A stretch of DNA of 6,650 bases, taken from positions 1 through 6,650 of the forward strand of contig JAAYND010000186.1 of assembly GCA_012521035.1 (NCBI GenBank). Reading direction: 5' to 3'. The notes below the pieces were generated by a model. That model was not told where the DNA came from and did not search any database. It saw nothing but the letters and a program-made list of their open reading frames with translations. Source of the stretch: Methanomicrobiales archaeon. Its GTDB lineage: Archaea > Halobacteriota > Methanomicrobia > Methanomicrobiales > Methanoculleaceae. This document shows, piece by piece, positions 1 through 5,987 of the stretch (its first letter is position 1; each line of letters starts with the position of its first letter). The position numbers and the translations under genes were made by a program.

Positions 1-458
1 ATCTCGGGTGCGGGGCCGGTATACTCGCCTGCGGTGCGGCGCTCCTCGGCGCGTCAACCGTGACCGGTGTGGATATCGACCCGGCTGCGATAGAGGTTGC
101 CAGAAAAAACGCGGATACGCTCGGGGTAGCGGTGGACTTCATCGTCGCCGATATCAGGAGCGCTGATATAGATTGGGCCGCGCTTACGTGTGACACCGTC
201 GTGATGAATCCCCCGTTTGGTGCGCAGAAGGCGCATGCCGACCGGCCGTTCATCGACCGGGCGCTTGAGATCGGGAGCGAGGTCTACGGCATATTCAACG
301 AGGGCTCAGGCTCCTTTGTGGCCGCCTACACCGAAGGCCGCGCGGTGGTTGAAGAGGTGATCCGGTGTATATTTCCCATGCGACGGACGTTTGCGCACCA
401 TTGCAGGGACCGGGTAGATATTACTGTAGAAGTTGTACATTTAGTAAGAAGGATCTGA
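1..458 (+). CDS. METTL5-family rRNA adenine N6-methyltransferase, 5' end missing
   Basis: This is the C-terminal part of a class I SAM-dependent methyltransferase; the gene begins before the window. The open frame runs from base 1 to the TGA at 456-458, so the GTG at base 60 is an internal valine and not the start. The first visible residues form the SAM-binding glycine loop (LGCGAG), followed by the acidic strand-2 motif VDIDP. The catalytic NPPFG motif, typical of N6-adenine methylation, is at bases 207-221 and is followed by an AQKAHADRPFI-type stretch like that of METTL5. The C-terminal part (FAHHCRDRVDITVEV) resembles the end of METTL5, where a basic segment precedes the final strands. 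Family knowledge: METTL5 methylates one adenosine in helix 44 of small-subunit rRNA, so archaeal relatives probably modify 16S rRNA. Cytosolic. It may be cotranscribed with the transporter 4 nt downstream. The family call is firm; the exact target is inferred. Confidence 0.85.
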   Translation, partial: LGCGAGILACGAALLGASTVTGVDIDPAAIEVARKNADTLGVAVDFIVADIRSADIDWAALTCDTVVMNPPFGAQKAHADRPFIDRALEIGSEVYGIFNEGSGSFVAAYTEGRAVVEEVIRCIFPMRRTFAHHCRDRVDITVEVVHLVRRI

Positions 459-462
459 CACT

Positions 463-1635
463 GTGACATCTGATGCAAAATCTGTATGGGGGCTCTCTGC
501 TGCCCACCTGGTGACCGATCTCTACTCGCCGGTCCTCCCCGCAATCCTGCCGCTCCTCATCGTAGAACAGGGCTACTCGTTCTTCCTGGCGGGGTTGATC
601 GTCACGGTCTTCAACCTGACGTCATCAATGATGCAGCCACTCGTCGGATGGCTCTACGATACCCGGGGACTTGCGATCCATATCAGCATCACCGTCCTCC
701 TCGGTGCAATATTCATATCGATCGTCGGACTGCTCAACAACTATTACCTGGTTCTCGCATCCGTCGCTGTAGCGGCGCTCGGGCATGCCCTCTTCCACCC
801 GGCCGCGCTCGGGACCATAAGCCGCCTGACCCGGGATGCAAGCCGGGGCCGGATCACCTCCTACTTCGTCATAGGTGGGAACCTCGGGTACGCGGTCGGC
901 CCCATATGCGCCGGTGTGGCTGTCGGCCTCATGGGTCTTCCCGGGCTTGTCATACTTGCAGTTCCCGGCATCGTTATGGCGGGTGTTCTCCGCTACGTCC
1001 TGCCCGCACAGGAGCGCCGCGAGTCTCCTGAGATGGCCGCATGGGACGCGCGTCCTGCACGCCGGGCGATCGTCCTCCTGGTCGTGGCCTCAGGTCTCCG
1101 GGCATGGGCGATATTCGGCTCGGTCGCGTTCCTCCCGACCATACTCACCATGCGTGGCATCGACCTCGTGGCAGCAAACCTCCTGGTCTCGGTCATGCTC
1201 ATAGCCGGGGTAGTCGGGCAGCTCGTCGGCGGGTCACTCTCGGACCGCTATGGCCGCAAGGAGTGTACGATCGTAGGCCTCGTCACCGCCATACCACCGT
1301 TCTTCGTCTTCCTCATGACCGGTGGGGCCATATCACTGGTCGCGCTGATCATATTCGGGTTCATCCTCTGGTCGACCTTCGCCGTCACGGTCGCCATGGC
1401 CCACGAGATAGCGCCGGGGAACGTCGGGCTCGTCTCCGGGTTGATGCTCGGGCTCGCGGTCGGTGTGGGCGGGCTGGGCGTTGCGGTCACCGGGTGGATC
1501 GCCGACATGACGTCGCTCTCGATCGGGTTTATGACGATCCCGCTTGCGATCATCCTCGCTATCCCGTTCTTCCTTGCGGTTCCCTACCCCTGGAAGATCC
1601 TCTCGCGGGGGAAGTCTTCCACACCAACCTCGTAG
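463..1635 (+). CDS. Fsr-like major facilitator superfamily efflux transporter
   Basis: A 390-residue integral membrane protein of about 12 hydrophobic segments, split into two halves by a hydrophilic charged loop at roughly residues 182-200. The N-terminus (AAHLVTDLYSPVLPAILPLL, then FNLTSSMMQPLVGW) matches the pattern of the fosmidomycin-resistance (Fsr) branch of MFS exporters. The MFS loop motif A is clear in the second half (GGSLSDRYGRKE, residues 256-267) and degenerate in the first (GWLYDTRG, residues 62-69). Family knowledge: such proteins are proton-driven drug or metabolite exporters; the substrate here cannot be told. The GTG start at 463 has an AAGGA Shine-Dalgarno-like site at 449-453, inside the end of the methyltransferase gene, and the 4-nt gap suggests cotranscription. 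Length is normal for the family. The gene ends with TAG at 1633-1635 and faces the disulfide reductase gene. Confidence 0.88.
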   Translation: MTSDAKSVWGLSAAHLVTDLYSPVLPAILPLLIVEQGYSFFLAGLIVTVFNLTSSMMQPLVGWLYDTRGLAIHISITVLLGAIFISIVGLLNNYYLVLASVAVAALGHALFHPAALGTISRLTRDASRGRITSYFVIGGNLGYAVGPICAGVAVGLMGLPGLVILAVPGIVMAGVLRYVLPAQERRESPEMAAWDARPARRAIVLLVVASGLRAWAIFGSVAFLPTILTMRGIDLVAANLLVSVMLIAGVVGQLVGGSLSDRYGRKECTIVGLVTAIPPFFVFLMTGGAISLVALIIFGFILWSTFAVTVAMAHEIAPGNVGLVSGLMLGLAVGVGGLGVAVTGWIADMTSLSIGFMTIPLAIILAIPFFLAVPYPWKILSRGKSSTPTS

Positions 1636-1822
1636 GTAGAGAAAACATGGATTTCATTGCCACTGTGCCGGTCAGGTGCTCTGGCAAATATCCCCCGGCA
1701 AGGAGCAGCCGGTATGAACTGATCCGGTCCGCCACCGGAACCGGGACATCCCGCGCCCGTCTGGGGGTGCGGCAAATAATCTCTTTGCGATGCCGGGCGG
1801 GGAAACCCCCCCTCTCCGCACC

Positions 1823-1845
1823 AAAAAAAATTATTCCGATTTTTT
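1823..1845. terminator. Opposed poly-T tracts at the convergent gene junction
   Basis: Eight adenines at 1823-1830 read as T8 on the minus strand, immediately after the TAA of the disulfide reductase gene. Six thymines at 1840-1845 lie on the plus strand within the last codons of that gene and could stop transcripts from the transporter gene. Archaeal RNA polymerase terminates at T-rich stretches without needing a hairpin, so the pair may act as a compact two-way terminator. A GC-rich stem (GGGG, AAA, CCCC) lies nearby at 1799-1809. The role is inferred from position and composition. Confidence 0.5.
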
Positions 1846-2112
1846 CTTGAAGAATAGCCGGCAGTGGCACATGCCCTGTTCCTCGATCTCTTTCTCGTGG
1901 TATATGCAGGGACAGATGATGATCTTATCTTTCTCGGGATCTCCGCTCCGGAGCCTGCAGGGACAGTATGCCGCCCCGAACCTCTCTTCGTTCCGGGCAA
2001 GCCCCCGGAGGACAGCCGAGAGCTGTTTTTCATTGACGTTCAACACGAAACCTTTCTCTTTTGCGTACTGCTTTACCCTGTTACGCATCTCCTCAATCTC
2101 TTCTTCGGTCAT
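1831..2112 (-). CDS. Ferredoxin-thioredoxin reductase-like catalytic chain (ferredoxin:disulfide reductase)
   Basis: A 93-residue protein with the three Cys pairs of the ferredoxin:thioredoxin reductase beta (catalytic) chain: CPC at residues 50-52, CPC at 67-69 and CHC at 82-84. In the plant enzyme four of these cysteines hold a [4Fe-4S] cluster and two form the redox-active disulfide, passing electrons from ferredoxin to thioredoxin. Methanogens have relatives described as ferredoxin:disulfide reductases, so the likely role here is reduction of thioredoxin-like partners in the cytosol. Spacing differs from the plant form: 14 and 12 residues between pairs instead of 16 and 8. Residues 1-45 are a charged helical region and the C-terminus is lysine-rich. 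There is no signal peptide and no gene for a variable subunit nearby. The ATG at 2110-2112 has an AGGAG site 7 nt upstream. It appears to be a single-gene unit with its own promoter. Confidence 0.9.
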   Translation of the reverse strand: MTEEEIEEMRNRVKQYAKEKGFVLNVNEKQLSAVLRGLARNEERFGAAYCPCRLRSGDPEKDKIIICPCIYHEKEIEEQGMCHCRLFFKKKSE

Positions 2113-2119
2113 AACGAAA

Positions 2120-2124
2120 CTCCT
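2120..2124 (-). promoter_or_regulatory. Shine-Dalgarno site of the disulfide reductase gene
   Basis: CTCCT on the plus strand reads AGGAG on the minus strand, 7 nt before the ATG at 2112. This fixes the start codon and shows that the mRNA has a leader. Confidence 0.75.
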
Positions 2125-2131
2125 GTTCTGT

Positions 2132-2168
2132 GGGTCTCCGGGGCCCGTGCATTCTGGTATGGAGACCC
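2132..2168. repeat. 8-bp inverted repeat in the leader of the disulfide reductase gene
   Basis: The arms GGGTCTCC (2132-2139) and GGAGACCC (2161-2168) are perfectly complementary, with a 21-nt spacer. They lie between the TATA-like box and the start codon, so they overlap the predicted transcription start and leader. They could be a repressor operator or, if the start lies upstream of the repeat, an mRNA stem. Which one applies is not shown by sequence alone. Confidence 0.6.
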
Positions 2169-2172
2169 TCTG

Positions 2173-2180
2173 AATTATAG
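2173..2180 (-). promoter_or_regulatory. TATA-like box for the disulfide reductase gene
   Basis: The minus strand reads CTATAATT here, preceded by an A-rich AAAAT, in an otherwise GC-rich gap. Initiation about 25 nt downstream would fall near 2150 and give a leader of some 40 nt, consistent with the presence of a Shine-Dalgarno site. Confidence 0.5.
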
Positions 2181-2204
2181 ATTTTGACGCTACCCCCGCC
2201 CCAC

Positions 2205-2217
2205 GCGAGTAACTCGC
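2205..2217. repeat. 13-bp palindrome upstream of the disulfide reductase promoter
   Basis: GCGAGT, A, ACTCGC forms a perfect dyad around one central base. It ends 24 bp upstream of the TATA-like box at 2173-2180, where an archaeal activator or repressor could bind. Function is not known. Just beyond it a shorter dyad, CCTCC, C, GGAGG (2217-2227), overlaps by one base. Confidence 0.45.
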
Positions 2218-2235
2218 CTCCCGGAGGAGGGGGAC

Positions 2236-2279
2236 CCATCCTGGCCGGCCCCTCCTTCTGTGCCGCCATCCTGGAGGGC
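2236..2279 (-). terminator. GC-rich stem region and short direct repeat after purC
   Basis: On the minus strand, CCCTCC (2278-2273) can pair with GGAGGG (2255-2250) across a 17-nt loop, about 20 nt after the purC stop codon. No T-tract follows, so this is at best a weak terminator or mRNA 3'-end structure. The same stretch holds a 9-bp direct repeat, CCATCCTGG, at 2236-2244 and 2266-2274. Nothing else was recognised in the gap between purC and the disulfide reductase promoter. Confidence 0.25.
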
Positions 2280-2297
2280 GGGTGAGTATATCAGATT

Positions 2298-3023
2298 CTA
2301 CATGCGATCGCTCTGGGGTGGCGAGAGTATCCGCTTCGCGACGCCGGCGTATGTCTCCATGACATCGCCCTTGCTGAAGCGGTAGACGTCCTTATCGAGG
2401 GACGCCCCGGTCTCCTTATCCCAGAGCCGCATCGAGTCCATGCTGATCTCATCGCCGACGACGATCTCACCATCATGATGGCCGAACTCGAGTTTGAAGT
2501 CGACCAGGGTGATGCCGCGCTGATCCAGGTACTCCCGGAGCACCTCGTTTACCGAGAGCGCCATGGCCTTGATCTGGTCGAGTTCCTCGGGTGTGGCAAG
2601 GTTGAGGGCGTAGATCAGGTCATCGTTCAGCATCGGGTCATGGTGCTCATCGCTCTTGTAATCGATGACGATCACCGGCGGGTCGAGCGGCTCACCCTCA
2701 CAGAACGGGTAGCGGCGCACGACTGACCCGGCCGCGATGTTTCTCACGATCACCTCGAGGGGGAACATCGTAAGTCTTCGCACCGCGATCGTCGCGGGCT
2801 CAAGGCTTGCGAGGTAGTGTGTCCCGATCCCGTTCTCCTCCAGGTACCTGAAGAGGAACGAAGAGACCTCTGCGTTGTATCTTCCCTTACCGCTCAGGGT
2901 ATCTTTCTTCTCACCGTCAAAGGCCGTGATATCGTCCCGGAACTTTACGATATACACTTCCGGATCGTCGGTGCGATAGACGGATTTAGCCTTCCCCGCG
3001 TAGAGGAGGTCAACCTGTTTCAT
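2298..3023 (-). CDS. purC: Phosphoribosylaminoimidazole-succinocarboxamide (SAICAR) synthase
   Basis: PurC joins CAIR and aspartate with ATP to give SAICAR, a step in IMP synthesis in the cytosol. The product is 241 residues, normal for the stand-alone enzyme. Visible motifs are the N-terminal YAGKAKSVY (residues 8-16, ATP-binding strand and loop), the first PurC signature PLEVIVRNIAAGS (88-100), the second signature LVDFKLEFG (173-181), and DEISMDSMRLWD (191-202, where many homologues have a proline and DT/DS). The ATG at 3023 is preferred over an in-frame TTG at 3029, because an AGGAG site at 3032-3036 lies 8 nt before the ATG but only 2 nt before the TTG. The gene begins 14 nt before the cofG stop codon, so its ribosome site is inside cofG and translation is probably coupled. 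It is the last gene of the run; the stop TAG is at 2298-2300. Confidence 0.96.
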   Translation of the reverse strand: MKQVDLLYAGKAKSVYRTDDPEVYIVKFRDDITAFDGEKKDTLSGKGRYNAEVSSFLFRYLEENGIGTHYLASLEPATIAVRRLTMFPLEVIVRNIAAGSVVRRYPFCEGEPLDPPVIVIDYKSDEHHDPMLNDDLIYALNLATPEELDQIKAMALSVNEVLREYLDQRGITLVDFKLEFGHHDGEIVVGDEISMDSMRLWDKETGASLDKDVYRFSKGDVMETYAGVAKRILSPPQSDRM

Positions 3024-4038
3024 GGTCAAATCTCCTGGTTGATGTTGATCGGGATCGGTGATGATAGTTATCGATCCTCTCCGAGAGTTCCCTGATCAGG
3101 GGCTCGAGGAGGGGAGAGTACCAGCCTTTCTCGATATACCGCGAGTGGATACAGAGGCGCTCCCGCAGTTCGGCATCGCCGACCACCCTCTTTAACTCTT
3201 CGATCTGGGGCCAGGGGCGCTCGGGGTTGACATAATCGATGGTGAGCGGGGAGACCCCGCCGAGGTCGTCCACGCCGCACCCGATCAGGTGAGAGGCATC
3301 GGCGAGGTTTGGCGGTATCTGCACCGAGACATCGCCGGGGAGGATCTCGCGGGCGAGGGATATCGTCGCACAGAGTTCATCCGTCCCGGGGGTCGGCATC
3401 CTCTCCATCGGCGTCCCGGGTTTCGGGCGGAAGTTCTGCACGATGACCTCCTGGATATGACCATACCGTTCATGAAGATCGCGGATGACCTGGAGAGACT
3501 CTTCCCGGTCATCCATCGTCTCACCGATCCCGACCAGGATCCCGGTCGTGAACGGTATCGAGAGCTTGCCGGCGTTCTCGATCATATCGATACGGACGGC
3601 CGGGTCTTTCCCGGGAGAGTTCCTGTGCGCGGCTACTTCCGCTGTCGTCTCAAGCATCAGCCCCATGCTCGCGTTCACCTCCCGGAACCGGTCGAGTTCC
3701 TGGTAGGAGAGGATGCCAGCGTTGGTGTGCGGCAGAAGACCGAGTCGTATGGCATCGAGCGAGAGGTCGTAGAGGTAATCGAGTATATCGGAATACCCGA
3801 TCCTCTCAAGCAGGGGGGTGAACCCGGGAACCAGACCCGGGCGCTCCCCGAATGTGAAGAGCGCCTCGGTGCACCCGAGGTCTGCGCTCACCTTCAGGGT
3901 GCGGAGCACCTCATCGGGAGGCATGATGCACCCCTCCCGCACGGGGGTCCGGAAACAGCAGTAACCGCAGTGGTTTGCGCAGACTGTTGTCAGGGGGAGG
4001 AATGCGTTCCTTGAGTAGGTTATCACGCGCCGGTGCAT
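3010..4038 (-). CDS. cofG: 7,8-didemethyl-8-hydroxy-5-deazariboflavin (FO) synthase subunit CofG
   Basis: CofG is a radical SAM enzyme. Together with CofH it makes FO, the chromophore of coenzyme F420, from 5-amino-6-ribitylaminouracil and tyrosine; CofG performs the ring-closing second step. The product is 342 residues. The [4Fe-4S] triad CX3CX2C is at C20, C24 and C27 (TVCANHCGYCCF). Other family-like segments are GIGET (170-174, SAM contact), NFRPKPGTPM (202-211), IPPNL (241-245) and NPERPWP (271-277). The basic tail (about residues 326-342) overlaps purC and looks unconserved. The ATG at 4038 is chosen because the motif SRNAFLPLTTVC begins right after it; the open frame continues upstream into the cfbD region with no family similarity. 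The only Shine-Dalgarno-like GGGGGTG is about 14 nt upstream, unusually far. The gene follows cfbD after 56 nt. cofH is not in the window. Confidence 0.95.
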   Translation of the reverse strand: MHRRVITYSRNAFLPLTTVCANHCGYCCFRTPVREGCIMPPDEVLRTLKVSADLGCTEALFTFGERPGLVPGFTPLLERIGYSDILDYLYDLSLDAIRLGLLPHTNAGILSYQELDRFREVNASMGLMLETTAEVAAHRNSPGKDPAVRIDMIENAGKLSIPFTTGILVGIGETMDDREESLQVIRDLHERYGHIQEVIVQNFRPKPGTPMERMPTPGTDELCATISLAREILPGDVSVQIPPNLADASHLIGCGVDDLGGVSPLTIDYVNPERPWPQIEELKRVVGDAELRERLCIHSRYIEKGWYSPLLEPLIRELSERIDNYHHRSRSTSTRRFDHETG

Positions 4039-4094
4039 GGATACTATGTCAGCACCCCCACACTTGAAGGTTGGGAGAGGTGACGCGCCGCTCC

Positions 4095-5159
4095 CTACCC
4101 CCGGATCAGGATCCGCCACCCGTGTAGCATCCGCCGGAGCCCCGCCGTCCCGACCGGCGAGGGGTACGGGAACGGCACGAAGACTCCGTCCGGGGCGACC
4201 GTGAGGTCGAGGGCCCGGGCGCACTCAGCGCAGACGGTCTCCGCTGCCGGGTCTGCGCCGAGCATGGGGTGCGCTGACTGAAAAGTGACCCGATTCCCCG
4301 CCATGTCGCGGAATTTCTCAAGCATCGCCTCCTGGTAGGCGCGCTCATCCGCGATGGCACCGGAGGCGTCGATACCACATGCCCGGCCAACCTCCTCAAG
4401 GAACTGGCACGTCCCCGAGAGCCCTGTGGGAAACGAGGCCACAAAAGGCGTGCCAAACCGCTTCCGGAGATCCTCGCCGACCGTCTCAAGCGCCGGCTCC
4501 CTGAGTATGTTTACGGTGGCCGACCCGAGGCGATCGAGGTCGTGCGTGCAGATCCCCCGCACAAACCTGAGGTTGATCTCGATACCGAGCCGGTCAAGGA
4601 GGCGTGCGATCTCGGCCGCGTTCTCATCGACGCCGTACTCCAGGTTCTTCTCCCCGATCAGGTTTGCCGAGAGGGGCGCATCGGTCGTCCCCGGCCCGGC
4701 GAGTGATGCCACCGATGAGAGGGCATTCCTGATCCCGGTGTCAAAGACACCGCCGAGGAACCCCGCGGTCGGAACGGCGATCACCGGGACACCCCGGGGT
4801 TTTGCGCAGACTGCTCCGGTATCGTCTCCTATCGTCTCGACGATGCAGGTCGAGAGGACGAAGATCGAGGCCGGGGCCGGGGAGAGTGAGAGCGCCTGTG
4901 CAATGGTCGCCTCCAGAGCCTCCTCGCCTCCGAATATGATGTCGTTCTCTGTAAGGTTGGTGGAGAGGAGCCGGGGGACCACGAGTCGGCCGCTTGAGAG
5001 GAGGGTGGCGTGAAGGAGGGAGAAGTTGTGGTGGGTACACCCCGCCGGACCGTGGATGATGCAGACCGCGTCCCGTACCTCCGTGAGCACCGAGAGCGCT
5101 CCGGTCAGGGTACACCCCTCAAACCTGGACGAATTCAAAGGCGAAGGACTCGAGTTCAT
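4095..5159 (-). CDS. cfbD: Ni-sirohydrochlorin a,c-diamide reductive cyclase, catalytic subunit CfbD
   Basis: A nitrogenase component 1-like (NifD-type) protein of 354 residues. CfbD, reduced by CfbC with ATP hydrolysis, carries out the six-electron reduction and ring closure of Ni-sirohydrochlorin a,c-diamide on the way to coenzyme F430. Cysteines in family positions for an Fe-S cluster are C16 (FEGCTLTGA), C41 (IHGPAGCTHH) and C105 (STCIVETIGDD). TENDIIFGGEE (70-80) is the classic nitrogenase-family segment. Assignment to CfbD rather than a true nitrogenase or chlorophyll enzyme rests on the short length, the single NifD-like gene next to cfbC, and the methanogen context. The ATG at 5159 overlaps the last 41 nt of cfbC. 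A TTG at 5138 is an alternative start, since the seven residues before it are just the other frame of conserved cfbC and neither start has a clear Shine-Dalgarno site. The stop TAG is at 4095-4097. Confidence 0.92.
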   Translation of the reverse strand: MNSSPSPLNSSRFEGCTLTGALSVLTEVRDAVCIIHGPAGCTHHNFSLLHATLLSSGRLVVPRLLSTNLTENDIIFGGEEALEATIAQALSLSPAPASIFVLSTCIVETIGDDTGAVCAKPRGVPVIAVPTAGFLGGVFDTGIRNALSSVASLAGPGTTDAPLSANLIGEKNLEYGVDENAAEIARLLDRLGIEINLRFVRGICTHDLDRLGSATVNILREPALETVGEDLRKRFGTPFVASFPTGLSGTCQFLEEVGRACGIDASGAIADERAYQEAMLEKFRDMAGNRVTFQSAHPMLGADPAAETVCAECARALDLTVAPDGVFVPFPYPSPVGTAGLRRMLHGWRILIRG

Positions 5160-5937
5160 CCATCTCGAGGGGGGTGGGGATGCTCGTCTTCTGGTTCGCG
5201 TAGACCGTGCGCCCCAGCTCCCGGTAGACCGCTGCCTGGTCTGATTCAGGGGCGTACTCAACGACCGTCTGCCTGTGCAGTTCAGCAATCTGGACGTCCC
5301 GGGATCGGGGGATGTAGGCGATGAGCCGGGAGTTGATCCGGCGGGCGAACTCAGCCACCATCTCCTCTTCTCCCTCGATGTTCTTCGCGTTGCAGATCAC
5401 GCCGCCGAGCGTGCACCTGCTCCGCGCCCGGCGAGATAGGCGGGCGATGGCTTTGGCGATGTTGTTTGCCGCATAGATCGACATCAGTTCACCGGAGGTG
5501 ACCAGGTAGATCTCCTGCGCATAGCCTTCACGCATCGGCATGGCAAACCCGCCGCAGACGACATCCCCTAGAACATCGTAGACGATCACGTCTCCCTTGA
5601 GGGCGCCCAGGCGCTCGAGGAGCTGGAACGTCGCGATGATACCCCGGCCGGCGCATCCGATACCGGGCTCAGGCCCGCCTGCCTCAACGCATCGCACCCC
5701 AGAAAAACCCCGGTAGACCACATCATCGACGGCTATGTTCTCGTCCCCGTGTTCTCTGATGAGGTCGAGCACCGTCGGGATCCATGTCCCGTGCATAAGC
5801 ATGCGGGTGCTGTCGTGCTTCGGATCGCAGCCGATCTGCAGGATATCAAGCCCATCCTCTGCAAGAGCTGCCGAGAGGTTTGCTGCAGTAGTGGATTTCC
5901 CGATTCCACCTTTCCCGTAGAGGGCGATCTGTCTCAT
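5119..5937 (-). CDS. cfbC: Ni-sirohydrochlorin a,c-diamide reductive cyclase, reductase subunit CfbC (NifH-like)
   Basis: A 272-residue homologue of the nitrogenase iron protein. It is an ATP-dependent electron donor working as a dimer with a shared [4Fe-4S] cluster. The P-loop GKGGIGKST is at residues 8-16; DPKHDST is at 38-44. The cluster cysteines are C95 (GIGCAGRGI) and C128 (DVLGDVVCGGF). The switch and nucleotide-binding segments VTSGE and GVICNAKN are also present. It is the shape of CfbC in methanogens, where it serves CfbD in F430 synthesis. True NifH is close in sequence, but no nifD, nifK or nifI gene is nearby and a cfbD-type gene follows directly. The ATG at 5937 is the only sensible start, as it leads straight into the first strand (IALYGKGG). 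Only a weak GAG lies upstream as ribosome site. It is the first gene of the run, behind a good TATA box at 5999-6006. Confidence 0.93.
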   Translation of the reverse strand: MRQIALYGKGGIGKSTTAANLSAALAEDGLDILQIGCDPKHDSTRMLMHGTWIPTVLDLIREHGDENIAVDDVVYRGFSGVRCVEAGGPEPGIGCAGRGIIATFQLLERLGALKGDVIVYDVLGDVVCGGFAMPMREGYAQEIYLVTSGELMSIYAANNIAKAIARLSRRARSRCTLGGVICNAKNIEGEEEMVAEFARRINSRLIAYIPRSRDVQIAELHRQTVVEYAPESDQAAVYRELGRTVYANQKTSIPTPLEMDELESFAFEFVQV

Positions 5938-5987
5938 TGTCTCTAACTATGCGCCTGCATGGGTAATTAGGTGTCGGATGGAGTTCA

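Noticed and set aside
1723..1739. Perfect 6-bp stem (TCCGGT, ACCGGA, 5-nt loop) as a terminator of the transporter gene
   Set aside because: No T-tract follows and such stems are frequent in GC-rich gaps, so a specific role cannot be supported.
1041..1850. Long plus-strand open frame of 269 codons, and its tail from the ATG at 1647 (67 codons)
   Set aside because: The first part is a second frame of the transporter gene with Arg/Pro/His-rich, non-protein-like composition. The tail covers the convergent gap, has no ribosome site or recognisable motif, and ends inside the disulfide reductase gene.
1790..2187. Two plus-strand open frames opposite the disulfide reductase
   Set aside because: The minus-strand protein has three conserved Cys pairs and a proper ribosome site; the plus frames have nothing comparable.
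3289..4014. Plus-strand open frame of 241 codons opposite cofG
   Set aside because: It is antisense to a firmly identified gene. GC-rich third positions of cofG codons remove stop codons from the opposite strand, and its sequence has no domain-like features.
4039..4224. Upstream extension of cofG by 62 residues
   Set aside because: It is low-complexity Pro/Gly/Arg sequence overlapping cfbD in another frame, and CofG proteins begin just before the radical SAM motif.
4354..5013. Plus-strand open frame of 219 codons opposite cfbD
   Set aside because: Antisense shadow with Ser/Arg/Pro-rich composition and no motif.
5160..5288. Upstream extension of cfbD by 43 residues
   Set aside because: The extra residues are the second frame of cfbC, rich in Ser, Arg and Thr, with no nitrogenase-family similarity.
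5119..5937. Nitrogenase iron protein (nifH) or chlorophyll-type reductase subunit
   Set aside because: The sequence is NifH-like, but the only partner is a short NifD-like gene in a methanogen context, with no nifK, nifI or chlorin genes, so CfbC fits better.
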